A stretch of 64,000 bases of DNA from NCBI GenBank assembly GCA_020310875.1, contig CM035430.1:99228866-99292865 (forward strand), in the 5' to 3' direction. The notes under the pieces are model-generated. The model ran no database searches. It was given only the letters and a program-made list of their open reading frames with translations, and was not told the origin of the DNA. The translations under genes and the position numbers were made by a program. The first letter of the stretch is position 1, and each line of letters opens with the position of its first letter. Shown in pieces: positions 42,771 to 54,849 of this stretch. Source of the stretch: Ceratopteris richardii. Lineage: Eukaryota; Streptophyta; Polypodiopsida; Polypodiales; Pteridaceae.

Positions 42771-45700
42771 GATGGGTAAGCAAGTGTTGCCCTCATCTCC
42801 CCACTGAATTCTCCAACTTTATCAACGAGGATTTGTATGGTAGAAGGGGCTTCAGTTTCTTTATTTTTCTTGTCATTCTCCTCATTTTCTGATTTCAATT
42901 GTCCCCCCAATTGTTTCCATAATTGTGGCTTGGCTCGTAATAACTCTTCCACAGTCAGCTGACATTGTACATTGGTCTTCTTGAGCTCTGCTAAATTGTG
43001 AGAGGTTTCAACTGAAGATCCCTTTTCCTTGCCTCGAACTGTGGGAGCATGGAAAACTATTGATCCTTTCTTGTAATCTCCCATATAGTTTGGTAGGGTA
43101 GAAATGTTGTGTACTTCTTCCCTATTTCGGTCTAACATGGAAACTTCTTCATATACTTCCTCTAATTTTGAAGTTGGTTGGTTTTCTTCAATGTTCAACT
43201 CCTCAAAGGGTGGTCTCAAACTTCCATTCTTTTTCCATCGGTCTTCTTGAATCTTAGCCCACAAATCTTGTGGCCAATCAGCTTCTATCTCAGGGACTGT
43301 AGAAACGGATTTGCCCTGAGTGCTCTGTTGCTCTTCCTTACTATCTTTCTCCTTAGGTGTTCCTATTGATTTCTGATCATTCTCTTTAAAACACCCCTTG
43401 TATTGATCCTCAGATATTCTTGTCTCTAGGAGGACTGGGATAGTCTTCTCTAGAGTGGCTTGGGCTACCTCTATGAGCTTCTGACATATCACCAATCTCT
43501 CCTTCTATAATTCCCCTTGTGGGTAGAGTTTCTCGTGCTCCTCTATGTTTGGTCCAGTCGTGATTCGAGATTGATATGCTTTTATCCACATGTCTAGGTC
43601 GTCTGGTCTTGGATCCGCTAGAACTAATCCAGGTTTGTCTAGTTTCTAGGTGTGGGATTTAAGTGGTGTATTCTCTTGTACTTCCAATTCCTTAGGTTTG
43701 TTACCATTTTTTACATCCTTCTTGTCCTCCTTATTCTTATTTTGCATCCATTTTTTTCTAAGGTTTTCCCTTCTATCCTTCCAAATCTACGTCTTCTTCG
43801 TTTGGGTGTTGTCGCATGGATCTTCTGAATCTTCCACTATATGAACCCTTGGCTCTAGGTCCTTGTTGATCTCTTGTTTGGAGTCTACTTTCTTTCTTTC
43901 TTGTCTTTTGGCTTGTGTTCGTGTGATAGCTTTTAATGGTATTGTGTACTCCTTATCACTTCTTGATGATTCAATTACTTTGTTCACATCGATTTGTGTT
44001 GTGTTATGAGTCTTATTGCGATTCTTTAGACAATCTCTAAATAGATGTTCCCTTCCACATTCATTGCACTACCCTTCCCAAGTCCTTGGAGGTGGTGGGT
44101 TGTATGGCAGAGTGCATTCTCTTATGAATTGGTCTCCTCCACATCTATAGCATGGTCCTTTTGGCACGGGTGGTCTAACGGGTGGTCTCATGGGAGCTAG
44201 TAGGGTTGCATACCCCGGTCCATAAGTGTTGTCATATCCTTCATAACCATAGTATTGTGGGTCATAAGTTTGGTCATACTCCATTAGACTGGTGTCATAG
44301 GGATAATATTCTCCTTGGGTTTGCTCATATCCCTGAGTCGTTGCTTCTGTACTAGCTAAAGGTGTAGCTTCTATCATGGCTCTTTCCATGTTTTCCTCTG
44401 GTTGAGTATATTTAACTGGCACTACATTCTGTGGAAGGGGTGGTTGTTGTCCTAATACTGATTGTCCACATTGCCCTTGTTCATATGGTCTAGGTGCTCC
44501 TTGTGGGTCTGGATAGGGATTGTATCTTGGAATCTCTCGTCCTTGTTCTCTAGGAGGGTATCCATAAGGCCTATACTGAGGTTGATTTAAGGGCCTTGAC
44601 TGTCTGTTGAATGGGCAATTTTCAGTATTATGGTTAGTGTATTTTTGTTCTATATGGCAGTATAGGTTAGGTCCTTGAGGTGGTTGCCTAGGGTATGGGT
44701 AAGCTTGAGGCATGCCTATTCCTCCCCTTGCACACATATGAGATGGGTGATCTCCACCACATAGGCTGCATCATTAAAGTATCGGCATTCTCATAGGTGG
44801 GTTCTGGTAACTCCTCTGTCCGTGGGCTCCTAACTTCTTGGCTACAGTTTTGCTAGTTCCTCCACATTATTGGAGTTAGATGTCATGGTACTTCTAGTGT
44901 CTTCTGATTTAGTAGGGCTTGGTGTACTTTTGAGGTCATCAACTAGGTTGTCCTCTAGGTCAATACATTCTTGAAGACACTCGCTCAATGTCTGGAGCCG
45001 TTTCACATGCACTAGGGTTTTCAGTGTTCCATTAGTCAATCCATCCAAAAATAATGATATCATTTTTTGTTGGGAGGGTCTTTCTGTTGTTGGGCATCTA
45101 TTGACATATTGATTAAATCTTCTAGCTATTGTTTTCACAGTTTCATTTGGGTTTTGTTTGAAGCTATGTATTAAGGATGACGAGTTGTGTTTAATCCCCC
45201 TCTTGGTGAATTCTCCAATGAAATCTTGGAAAAATTGCTCAATATTTCCAAATTGATTTGGGTCCAATGGTTGGAACCAATTCAAAGCCATCCCTATGAG
45301 GGTAAGTCCAAAGGATTTATACTGAACAAAGAAGTCGTTCACTTGTTCGGCTCATAATACTTGTTTAAACTCTGCTATGTGGTCATATGGTTCTCCCATT
45401 CCATCATAGTGATTTCTCATGTACTTGGCCACTTGAATCGATCTCAACCTTCTTATAGGTTTTGGCGATCGGGGCATTGTATTCTTCGTTCCTCGGTAGT
45501 TGTCTGCTCTCGAGGAGGGAATATAGGCAATCCCATATAGTTCAATTGAGATCTATCAACAGCGTCTACATGCCAATATCTTCTTTGGTTCTGGTCTAGG
45601 TATGTGACTCTAGACTCATCTTCAGGATCTTTCAGCTCATAGAAAGTCATTGGGCTTACTTCCTATCCTCGTGTGGGTGAATTGGTTTGTACCAATAGGT

Positions 45701-46259
45701 CTGACCCATGGATCAGATATACATCTAGCAGGTAGTCATCTTGAGGTATCAAATCCACTCTCAAAACTAGAGTCACCACTGACTTACCTCTTGGTGTTGT
45801 TACTAACTCTTCAAGGTCAGGTCTCCCCAGGTTTCCTTGTCCCTCCAATTCTCCTCTCTCGTTGATCTGGTCTGGGTTTTCTGTCACTATGTAGATGTGA
45901 CCTAATTTATCCATGTACACTCCTCCCTCATACTTAACTGTGGGTCTGGGCACTATTGTTGATTCGATAGAATTTACCATTCTTGCAACATACCTATTTA
46001 AACCATGAAGGTAAATAGGGATCCCTTGTGTACTGATGGACACATATTGCAGAGAGGTGCGGTATTCACCCTCCACGGTTGACATAAAGTTCTCCTTAGG
46101 GGCAGAACCATGCACGTCCTCTAAGGCCATGGGTAGCTCCTCCTCTGACTCAATAGAGGTGTCCATATAGATCGAGTGCTGGCTTGCTTGGGTTGCACTT
46201 GCTACTGATGAGATGACGCTCCTCCGGCTACTTAGCACCTGTGCTGATCTTAAGTTCAT
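42771..46259 (-). pseudogene. gag: E4 gag (broken)
   Basis: ATG 46259 starts MNLRSAQVLSSRRSVISSV, closest to E1. Pieces in order: N-terminal block (46259-45663), YELKDPEDESRVTYLD (45650-45453), gag core and following helices (45342-44842), Q/P/Y-rich region with CYRCGGDQFIREC near 44155 (44737-44069; H of the knuckle is Q), KEYTIPLKAITRTQAK (43987-43787), and a late E-rich part with LWAKIQEDRW and QLTVEELLRAKPQLWKQ (43495-42770). Unlike E3 it keeps the capsid core. At least six stops or shifts. Confidence 0.83.
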
Positions 46260-46318
46260 TCATCCCTTTGGGCTTATGTTTACTTCCTACTTCCCCTTAG
46301 TTAGCTCCTCAACTTCAA

Positions 46319-47190
46319 TGTACCTAAGTCGTGAAGCCTTAGGTACTTGTGTCGATGAGACTAGACCTCAATCGCCCCACAAGTGCATATAGTGGTGGAT
46401 CCATACATGTTTAATTATCAGTTTGAGGAACCGTAAGAACCAAGTGTATGAAGATGTGTGCGCATATGATGGAAAGTGAAGTGGCTAAGCTACAATGCAT
46501 GTGAAAAGACTTAACTACCTCTCTAACTCACTAATTCTCTAAAAAATGCATGTCACAATACCATTTATAGCAGTAAGCACAAATTTGAAGTTTTCTCCTA
46601 GCTCCCAACTCTGAATATGGCCAATAGTGGGTTCGTTTTGAAGTTCTCGGTGAGACACATCTATCAGTGGTTGAATGTGGCAAATGCTCTTCAAGTTATG
46701 AGCAAAATAGTGAATGGTGGGATGCACCAACTCTTGCTCCACAACTCCTAATGGCTCACACACACACTATAGTAGCTCAAAAGCGATGGGAAAGGATAGA
46801 TAACAATCCTACACACACATTCCAAGCCTTACACAAACAAAAGATCATGGAGAAGGAGGAAATCAGCAAGAAAGAAGAAAATTCAAAATTCTTCTTCAAT
46901 TCTTCACAATGGCAAAAAGTTCTTTACAAGAGTCACAAAGTGACTTATATACATGTGCCTTAAAAATGGTCCTTTCACACAAGAGACCGGCTCTTTATTG
47001 ACTAACTCTAATTTCCTACTATTTTAGAAGAGTTATGTTACAATGATTTGGACTTATGCATCTAGAGGACTCCTCTAGTGCATTTACATGGCTTTCATGA
47101 GATTTCCATAAGCATTTGAAGAAGAAAAATTGTGCCCATAATTTTGAAAATTTTGGGGCTCTCTTTTAGTGCTCTATTTTCTCTGTAAGA
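46319..47190 (-). repeat. 5' LTR of E4 (about 872 bp), inner tip deleted
   Basis: It aligns with the LTR at 21624-22424. On the inner side it starts TGTACC where the others have TGTGTACC or TGTTTAC, and only about 59 bases separate it from gag ATG 46259, so the primer site and leader are deleted. TATA (TATATAAG on the minus strand) is at 46944-46951 and the palindrome at 47062-47078. The outer end is ragged (GTAAGAACATG) and placed at 47190 by comparison with copia A sequence. Confidence 0.82.
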
Positions 47191-47194
47191 ACAT

Positions 47195-48160
47195 GCAAAC
47201 ATAGTTGGTGAAGGTGATGCAGGTCGAATTGAACATGGTGATGTTCTGCATGACCCTATTTGTGTTGCAGTTCTTACTACACCTACTCCAAAGCAACTTC
47301 ATTGGGATGGTAGAGATGATGAGGCACATGCGTTGATAGCCTTGTCTATCAAACGTGCCATTATTCCCTGCATTCACTCCTACAAAATAGCAAAGGATGC
47401 TTGGGATACACTAACCACTTTATACCAAGCAAGGAATGAGGCTCGTGTTGCTTACCTCTGAAAACAATTGGAGAGTGAGCACATGAATCAACGAGATTCC
47501 ATGGACAATTTTTTGACATAGATCAAAGATTTGAAGGAGCAGTTGGTTTTTGCTAATGAAGTCTTCCCTGACAGTTCACTTGTGTAGATTATTCTGAATG
47601 GTCTTCTAGATTCATATCAGAGTTTTGATTCTACTCTTCGATTGATGATGAAAGGCAATCCAAATGCCTTAACATTTGAGGAGTTAGTCTCTATTCTATT
47701 GCAAGAAGATCACTCTAGGTAGAACAGGTCCATTATGCATGTTGCAGATCAAGCTTTCCTTGCTATTCGGAAGGGTAAAGGTAAATTGAGCTCATCTACT
47801 AGTAAGAAAAAATCTGCTTATTCTGCACAATCAAAGAAGGATAACAAAGACGAGAAGAAAACAGAAAAGCAAAAATTGTTTTGCAAGTACTATAAAGGAA
47901 ATGATCATGTCATAAAGAGTTGTCCAAAGCTGGCTGCAAAAGAGGCAAAGAAGAAAGAGGCTAGAATGGTTGTTACAGAGGCCTCTACACCCAAAAAAGA
48001 GTTTGCTAAACTTGTGTAGAATGAAAAATGGGCATTTACTACTGTTTACAGTTATGATCCATCTTCTCATGAACAGTGTATGTCTGTAGTAGACTCAGAT
48101 GTTTGGTACTTTGATAGTGGGGCAACCAAACATATTACTTGACAATGCAATTTCTTCACT
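47195..48160 (+). pseudogene. gag: Copia A gag (continued) and protease start
   Basis: Reading resumes as ANIVGEGDAGRIEHGDVL, then IKRAIIPCIHSYKIAKDAWD, LTFEELVSILLQ, a K-rich stretch and the knuckle CKYYKGNDHVIKSC (47881-47922; its second Cys is Tyr). The protease active site VWYFDSGATKHIT is near 48100-48138, followed by a TGA. Stops are at 47458 (TGA), 47518, 47585, 47719 and 48017 (all TAG). The open part is 47735-48019. It matches the inverted copy at 50767-51579. Confidence 0.83.
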
Positions 48161-49640
48161 TCACTTGAGCCTGCCCCTACAGGGAATACTATCACATGTG
48201 CCAACAACTCCTCTTATCCTGTCATGGTAGTTGGTAAGATCATTCTGGCTACTGTTGATGGTAGTTCTTTTACATTGTTAGATGCTTTATTTGTGCTAGG
48301 GATTAAGGAAAAATCTATTATCAGTTTGAGCATTAGCCAAGATCAACTTGGTTGTGAAATTTGTTGATGATAGATGTAGAATTTATGATCTATCAAATGG
48401 TGATGTCATTATTGCATCTGACATTTTATGTTGTGGGCTGTATAAGCTCATAGACTATGAAAAATTTGTGAATGATTTAGCATGTGCAATACATGATTCT
48501 CAGGCTATGTAAGTTGCAAAGCTTTGGCATGCATGCTTTGGTCATCTGAATTTTGCTAGTTTGCTACACCTACAAAAATATGAAATGGTGTCCTCTCTGC
48601 CCAAACTTGAGGCACCTGGTAAAAATGTTTGTGAAGGCTATATTTTGGAAAAAATGCAGCATTCCTCCTTCCCAAAGGATGGTTCAGTTCGAGCTGCTCA
48701 AAAATTGTAGGTTGTTCACAGTGATGGTTATGGTCCTATCTAGAAACCTTCTTTTGGGAACTATCCTTACTTCTTGACTTTCATTGATGATTTTTCCAAG
48801 CATGCATGGGTATATCCATTGAAGGCAGTGTTTATGTGCTCCAAAAAATTTTTGGTTTTGGTTGAAAATCTGTCAGCATGTAAAATGGACATCCTCCATT
48901 CTAATCGAGGGGGGGAATATATGTCTTTTGATTTTAATGCATTTTTGGCGGAACTTGGGATAAAAAAACAATGTATAGTGCCATAAACACCTCAAAAAAA
49001 TGGAGTTGCTGAAGGAAGAACAAGTCACTCATGGAAATGGTGAGGTGTATGGTCAAGAGTCAGGCTTTACCACATAGTTTCTAGCTTGAGGCTGTTATGT
49101 GTGCATCATATGTACTTAACAGGTGCCCCACTAAAGCTGTACAATCTATCACTCCATGTGAGACTTAGAATGGTTGCAAGCAATCTGTTGCTCATTTGTG
49201 TGTTTTTGGTTGTCTAGCATATGCATTAGTGCCTTAAAAACAACACAAGAATTGGATGATAAAGCACTAAAATGTTTTTTTATTGGGTACAATTGTGAAA
49301 GTGAAGGCTATCGTTTGTATCATCCATAGAATAAACACATTTTGGTTAGCCATGATGTTGTTTTTATGGAAGATGTTATTTAGACATTGCTTTCATGTAC
49401 TAAGGAGAAATCAGTTAGCTCCAAACATATGTATGACACTTTGTTGCCTTTGTTTATAGGTGGGTAGTCTAGTGCTGGTCCAAATGAGGCCATTTCTTAG
49501 CCTTTACAAGTTTCATTTGTTGATGCATATCATTCCATTTCTTATACAGATTTACATGATGCACTTGTTGATGAGAGAGCTGATATTGAGGAGGCAAAAA
49601 CTATGCCAAAATGGATGGTGCAGACTTTGTAGGATAGAAA
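48161..49640 (+). pseudogene. Copia A protease end and integrase (heavily decayed)
   Basis: Recognisable blocks are ITCANNSSYPVMVVG near 48195, LWHACFGHLNFASLLHL near 48525 (pre-integrase zinc region), FLTFIDDFSKHAWVYPLKAV near 48775-48830 (core), ILHSNRGGEYMSFDFNAFL near 48890-48945 where SDRGGE is expected, and PQKNGVAEGR near 48993 (Glu region). Later parts are broken by many stops and shifts. No complete frame remains. Confidence 0.72.
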
Positions 49641-49653
49641 AGTAGATGCACCT

Positions 49654-50700
49654 TTGTCATATCATACTTGTTCAGGCTCTCACAGTGCTTCTTTTTCATC
49701 GAATTGCTATGCTATGCATGCCTCTAGTCTTTGTCATAAGAATGAGCCTATTTCGTTTGGTGAAGCACAAAATTTAGAAAATTGGATGGCTACTATGCAA
49801 TTAGAATATGATGTTGTGGTACCTCGTCTTTATGTAACTTGCCGCTTGGCAAGAAGGTCATTGGCGCTAAGTGGGTATACAAGCCGAAGCATAATCTTGA
49901 TGAAACAAATGATAGGTATAAGCCTAGGCTTGTTGCAAAGGGTTATACTCAAGAAAGAGGCATTGATTTTGATGAGACATTTGCTGCTACATGTCAAACG
50001 ACTACTATTCATAGCATCTATGCACTTGCACCTCATCATGGTTGGAATGTACATCAACTGGAAATTAAAACTGGATTTTTGAATGGTGATTTGCATGAAG
50101 AAGTGTATGTTTTTCAGCCTTGTGGTTTTATGCAGAAAGGGCAAGAAAACAAAGTGTGTAGGTTGAAAAAGGCATTATTGGTCTGAAGGAAGCACCATGT
50201 GCTTGGTATGAAAAGATCCATGCCAACCTGATTGCACATTGTTTTGAGAACAATCCAACTAAGAGCACCTCACATGTTAAGCATGCAAATGATGTGCTTT
50301 TGATCATTGTTGTCTATGTTGATGACATGCTGCTCACTGGTCCTCATGAGAAGCATATTGCTGATTTTAATGCTGATTTGCATGCCTCATTTGAGATGTC
50401 AGATTTGGGGCATTTGCATCATTATTTGGGCATTCAGTTTATGCAAGTTGATAGGGTAATAGCTTTGTGTCAAACAAAATATATTGACACATTATTGTAG
50501 TGTTTTGGCCTTGACGAGTGCAAACCTATTGACACTCCTATTGACATAGGTTTATGGTTCAGTCTTCATGATGTTGGAGATGCACTTGATGTTTTTCTCT
50601 ATATGCAGGTTGTTGGATGCTTGATTTACTTATGCATTACTTGGCCATATATTCAGCTTGTTGTCTCACAGAGGAGTAGGTTTATGTATTGCCCAGGTGT
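49654..50700 (+). pseudogene. Copia A reverse transcriptase and RNase H start (broken)
   Basis: RT blocks: KVIGAKWVYKPKHNLDE, GYTQERGIDFDETFAATCQT, WNVHQLEIKTGFLNGDLHEE (49839-50186), then after shifts VVYVDDMLLTGPHEKHIADF with an intact YVDD (50294-50500), SDLGHLHHYLGIQF, and VVGCLIYLCITWPYIQL near 50603-50690. It stops at about 50700, where the inverted copy begins. The same family as 16226-16930. Confidence 0.83.
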
Positions 50701-51888
50701 AGAGTTGTTGGCGCATGTGATAGTATTCCTTGTAGGGGCAGGCTCAAGTGAAGTGAAGAAACTACGCTATGAGGTGATATGTTTGGTCACCCCACTATCA
50801 AAGTACCAAACATCTGGGTCTACTACAGACATGCACTGCTCATGAGAAGATGGGTCAAAACTGCAAACAATAGTAAACACCCATTCTTCTTCCTGCACAA
50901 GATTAGCAGACTTTGTTTTTGGTGTAGAGGCCTCTATAATAACCATTACAGCCTCTTTCTTCTTTGCCTCTTTAGCAGCTAGTTTTGGACAATTCTTTAT
51001 GATATGATCATTTACTTTACAGTACTTGCAAAACAATTTTTGCTTTTCTGATTTCTTCTCATCTTTGTCTTCCTTCTTCGAATGTGTAGCATTTGCAGAT
51101 TTTTGTTTGCTAGTAGATGAGCTCCATTTACCTTTACCCTTCTGACTAGCCAGGAAAGCTTGATCTGCAACATGCATAATAGACATGTTCTGCTTAGAAT
51201 GATATTCTTGCAACAGAACAGAAACTAACTCCTCAAATGACAAGGCATTTGGATTGCCTTTCATCATCAAACGAAGAGTAGAAGCAAAACTCTGATATGA
51301 ATCAGGAAGTCCATTCAGAACGGTCCGCACAAGTGAGCTATTTGGTATGACCTCATCAGCAAAAATCAACTGCTCCTTCAAGTCTTTGATCTTTGTTAGA
51401 AAATTGTCCATAGAAACACCTTCATTCATGTGCTCACTCTCCAATTGTTTTTGGAGGTAAGCAACACGAGCCTCATTCCTAGCCTGGTACAATGTGGTAA
51501 GTGTATCCCAAGCATCCTTAGCTATTATGCAAGAGCAAATGTGAGGAATAATGGCACATTTGACAAACAACGCTATCAATGCATGTGCCTCAGCATCTGT
51601 GCCATCCCAACAAATTTGCTCTGCGATAGGTGCAACAGAAACAACAGCACGAATAGGAATCTACAGAACATCATCATCTTTGACACCATCTCCATAAGCT
51701 CCAGCACCTGTATTTGTAGTACATGTATTCGCAGGTGTAACAAGACGTCTTTCAACACCCTGCACAATATTCCACAGTCCTTTTGCAACCAATACATGTT
51801 GCATCATATAAGCCCATAACGGATAGTTGGTACCATCCAACTTATCCTCAAGAACCAACATATGGAATACATCACTGCTTTCAGCCAT
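50701..51888 (-). pseudogene. gag: Copia A2 gag and protease (few breaks)
   Basis: It starts MAESSDVFHMLVLEDKLDGT at 51888. An in-frame TAG at 51661 is the only break before the long frame 51579-50767, which has AKDAWDTLTTLYQARNEARV, FEELVSVLLQEYHSKQ, a K/S-rich stretch, a complete knuckle CKYCKVNDHIIKNC, and the protease site WYFDSGVTKHITS followed by TAG. It is better kept than copia A. Gag forms the particle; the short protease piece is truncated. Confidence 0.85.
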
Positions 51889-52199
51889 GGTCGGTGACTA
51901 AAATACCTTGATGCAAAAAATTGACCGAATCTCAAAAATTTGAACAAAATTGCCGAGACAAATTCTGCTAAACCTGTAGTAGACTTTGAGATGCTTATAT
52001 TGGTGAACCAAAATTGGTATATACCTTTGGCACAAAAAGACAAGATAGCCTGCACAAGCACTATGATAGTGCATTCGGAGGCCAAAATGAGCTTAGATCG
52101 CGATTTCTGAAACACCTTGAATATGCTCACCAAAATTCGTGCGATTTTGAGACTGCAACCAGAGGAGTGTCAACGATGCCCTAGATGAAGCGGTGACCT

Positions 52200-52443
52200 G
52201 CTGTGATACCAATTGTTGGAGATAGACGTCTGTAAAAGTACGTGAACAACACAAGGAAGAAGAAGAAGCTTGGAGCACGACACACAATACTGAATCTATT
52301 ACCACTAGAATGTACAAAGATAAGTAGCTCATTAGAGCAACAGGTGTATATACAAGCCGGGGAAAAAAACCTCCTAAAGAGGGAAAAAAGTGCCCCGATG
52401 GTCCTAGAGTGTTCACACACATCACTACCTAAATATATCAATA
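52200..52443 (-). repeat. LTR (52214-52443) and primer site (52200-52212) of copia A2
   Basis: In element orientation the LTR begins TATTGATATATTTAGG (TG of the usual start changed to TA) and ends TCTCCAACA, followed by ATTGGTATCACAGC, a tRNA-Met site with one change. It aligns with 20882-21112. Confidence 0.83.
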
Positions 52444-53663
52444 GTAGCATCCTCTAAGAGTTGGAATATATATCAAATGGATTTTAAAAATGATTTTCTA
52501 AATGGTTGGATTTCAGAGGAGGTATACATGGCTAAACTTCTTGGCTTTGGAGATCAATCATATCTAGAATATGTATGCAGGTTGAAGAAAGCCTTATATG
52601 GCTTGAAGCAAGATCCTAGAGCTTGGAATCATAGATTTCTCACTTATTTGCACGATAAAGGATTTATGGTGAGCAAGGCACATCCTTCCCCTTCATAAAG
52701 AGGAATCACTCAGAGGTCATATACCTTTGTGTATATGTGAATGATATAATCACTATAGGTAATGATGCAGATGGAATCAAGAGAATAAAATCTTAGATGA
52801 AAGAAGAGTTTAAGATTAGTAATCTTGGCCTACTCAATTACTTCCTTGGGTTAGAAGTGGTATATACAAAAAGAGGTATGTTCCTAACTCAGAGAAAGTA
52901 CATTGGAGATATGCTCTCCAAATTCAAGATGAAAAATACAAAGGTAAATCATAAACTAAGTGCTCATGAAGGTGAGTTGATTGAAGATGTGACTAGTTAC
53001 CAAAGTCTTGTTGGGAGCTTGAACTATGCTACTCTAACTAGAGTAGATATATGCTATGGAGTTAGTGTGCTAACTCAATTCATGCACACTCCAAGGAAGC
53101 CTTACATGGAAGCAACTAAAATAATATTAAAGTATTTGAAGGGCACAATTAATGAAGGGTTATATTACCCTTATGACTCTCATTTAGATGTCAAATTATT
53201 TTCTGATGCAGATTGGGCAGGTTCCAAAGATGATAGGAGAAGCACATTAGGTTGTCTCACTTTTGCAAGTACCAAATTGATTTCTTGGTCGTCAAAGAAG
53301 CAACCTATAGTTGCTCTCTCATCAATTGAAGCTGAATACAGAGGACTTGCAAATGCTACTCAAGAAGCTATGTAGATTAGGACCCTATACTCTGATTTAC
53401 GGTTGAATACTTCAACTGCACACATATTTGGAGACAACATTAGCTCATTATATCTTGTTGCTAACCCTATCTATCATGTGAGGACCAAACATATTGAAGT
53501 TCACCATGATTATGTCAGAGAAAAGATCATGAGTAAGGAGATACAACTCTCATATGTATCCACACATCAACAATGTGCAAATATGATGACAAAGGCTTTG
53601 GATGGAAGCAAATTGAACAAGTTCAAATCAATGACTGGTTTGTCAAAAATCATGATGGACTGA
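52444..53663 (+). pseudogene. Copia C reverse transcriptase (partial) and RNase H
   Basis: It enters in RT as [20 protein letters not shown], with [18 protein letters not shown], then a frameshift near 52690 and a damaged active site (the YVDD position reads YVND near 52735). The later frame 52797-53375 holds YFLGLEVVYTKRGMFLTQRK, SDADWAGSKDDRRSTLG (RNase H) and [17 protein letters not shown] at 53373 interrupts before HIFGDNISSLYLVANPIYHV and the C-terminus at 53663. It is close to copia D at every block. The 5' half is absent; sequence to its left is copia A2. Confidence 0.85.
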
Positions 53664-53682
53664 AGACTCAAGAATCTTGGGC

Positions 53683-53769
53683 TTGAGGGGGAACTATTGG
53701 TGCAAATAGCAAGCCTAAGTGCTTGGCCATTATTTGATGACTACACCTTGGTTTATATACCTCACACAA
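53683..53769 (+). repeat. Copia C polypurine tract and first 75 bp of its 3' LTR
   Basis: TTGAGGGGGAAC precedes TATTGGTGC at 53695, matching TTGAGGGGGAGC then TGTTGGTGC of copia D. The LTR is interrupted at 53769 by copia D and resumes at 60227. Confidence 0.78.
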
Positions 53770-54848
53770 TGTTGGTGCATTTCAAGCCTTCACACTTGGC
53801 TTGGAACTTTGAAAGATTAGCTTGGACAAATTTCATCAAGGCCTTACTTGAAGGAAAGGGCATAGGAACCCATACCTATGATTTATTATCTTTTTACTCC
53901 TTGTAAAAGTCTAAGTGACTTGGCATTATGAATACACACCTAATTGATTAGAGTCGTGGAATATGGATGGTGTAATTGGAGACAATATCTCCCTATTTCT
54001 AGAAGAGAGATTCTAGGGAGCCTTAGTTTGAATTTGAAATTCAAATGTATCTCCATCACTTATAAAAGTCAATGTAAAAACTCGTGGGACAAGAAGTGAT
54101 CTTACGAGCTCCATCCTTCACTATCATTGAGTGTGTGAGTGCTACACTATAGCCTACACATCTCCAACTCATTAGGCTACATCTATCAAGCCAATGAGAT
54201 TGTACATTCATGTGAATTAATAGAAAGAGTTACATTCATTATCTCTGATTTTCTTTGAGTCATCATCTTCAAGTCTGCCAACTTCAACAGAGCATATCTT
54301 AGTGGTTTCTCAACCAAATCAAGTGATTCAAAGCACATTGGATTCAGCTCAAAGTCTACTATACACCTACAAAATTTCAAGGTCATTGGGTTAGTCATCT
54401 CGGAGAAATCTCGCTCGAAGTGCACACTGGTCTGTGTCTGCAGAGTTCCTAAAATATCGGGGGTAACTACAATTTTGCTAAAGTGATTTCTCAGTGAGTA
54501 GTTTATCATTTCCTCTCATTCCACTTGCAAATGGTAGCTTGTTAAGCTAATTTAATATGTCCAGAAGGAATTAGATCAATTGTTAGTGTGCTGGTCACAC
54601 TGAGTGAAAGACTGAGCAGGTGTCACTACAGAAATAGAAAGTTTTTCTTGATTTTTGAAGTGCCAAGTTATCTGTTTTGATTTGGTCATTACACATATCA
54701 TTTGCAAAGTACATATATGCTTTCTTGGTATCATTTGAAAGCTTAAGGTGTGTACTAAGCATATCTGGTATCAAAGGAGGGCTGGTGTGAAGCAGGTTTA
54801 GCAGCACTAACTCAATCTTCTGTGTGCATCCAACCATCACTCCCAACA
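53770..54848 (+). repeat. 5' LTR of copia D (1079 bp)
   Basis: It begins TGTTGGTGCATTTC and ends CACTCCCAACA. A TATA box (TATAAAAG) lies at 54061-54068. The downstream transcribed part is long. Apparent minus-strand ORFs inside it occur equally in the 3' LTR and carry no recognisable domain. Confidence 0.95.
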
Positions 54849-54849
54849 G

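Larger units (their letters stand above)
21624..47190 (-). mobile_element. E4: gypsy element lacking RT-integrase, host of E3, inserted in copia A
   Basis: Minus-strand order is 5' LTR (47190-46319), gag from 46259, first protease, then a junction that skips RT, RNase H and integrase, PR2-like domain, basic tail, conserved motif, ORF X N-terminus to 40090, E3 insertion, rest of ORF X from 23869, polypurine tract, 3' LTR (22424-21624). Flanking bases are ACACG on the left and ACATG on the right, a plausible five-base duplication with one C-to-T change. Both LTRs belong to one subfamily. The primer site and nearly all the leader are gone. Confidence 0.85.
20882..50700 (+). mobile_element. Copia A: Ty1/copia element split by a 25.6-kb gypsy nest
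   Basis: The left part (20882-21623) holds the LTR, primer site, leader and start of gag. The right part (about 47195-50700) resumes in gag and runs through protease, integrase and RT. The inverted copy at 50701-52443 bridges the break: its gag reads through the same point (TPAN), matching left PIT and right ANIVGEGD. The element ends near 50700 in RT/RNase H without a 3' LTR and meets an inverted copy of its own family. Multiple stops make it dead. Confidence 0.85.
50701..52443 (-). mobile_element. Copia A2: inverted second copy, LTR through protease only
   Basis: Minus-strand order is LTR (52443-52214), primer site, leader, gag from 51888, knuckle, protease start; it ends near 50701 in sequence equivalent to copia A 48150-48210. 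So the two copies meet tail to tail, both 3'-truncated. The right LTR edge abuts copia C RT sequence. The gag proteins of the two differ clearly, so they are separate insertions and not a simple inversion of one. Confidence 0.85.
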
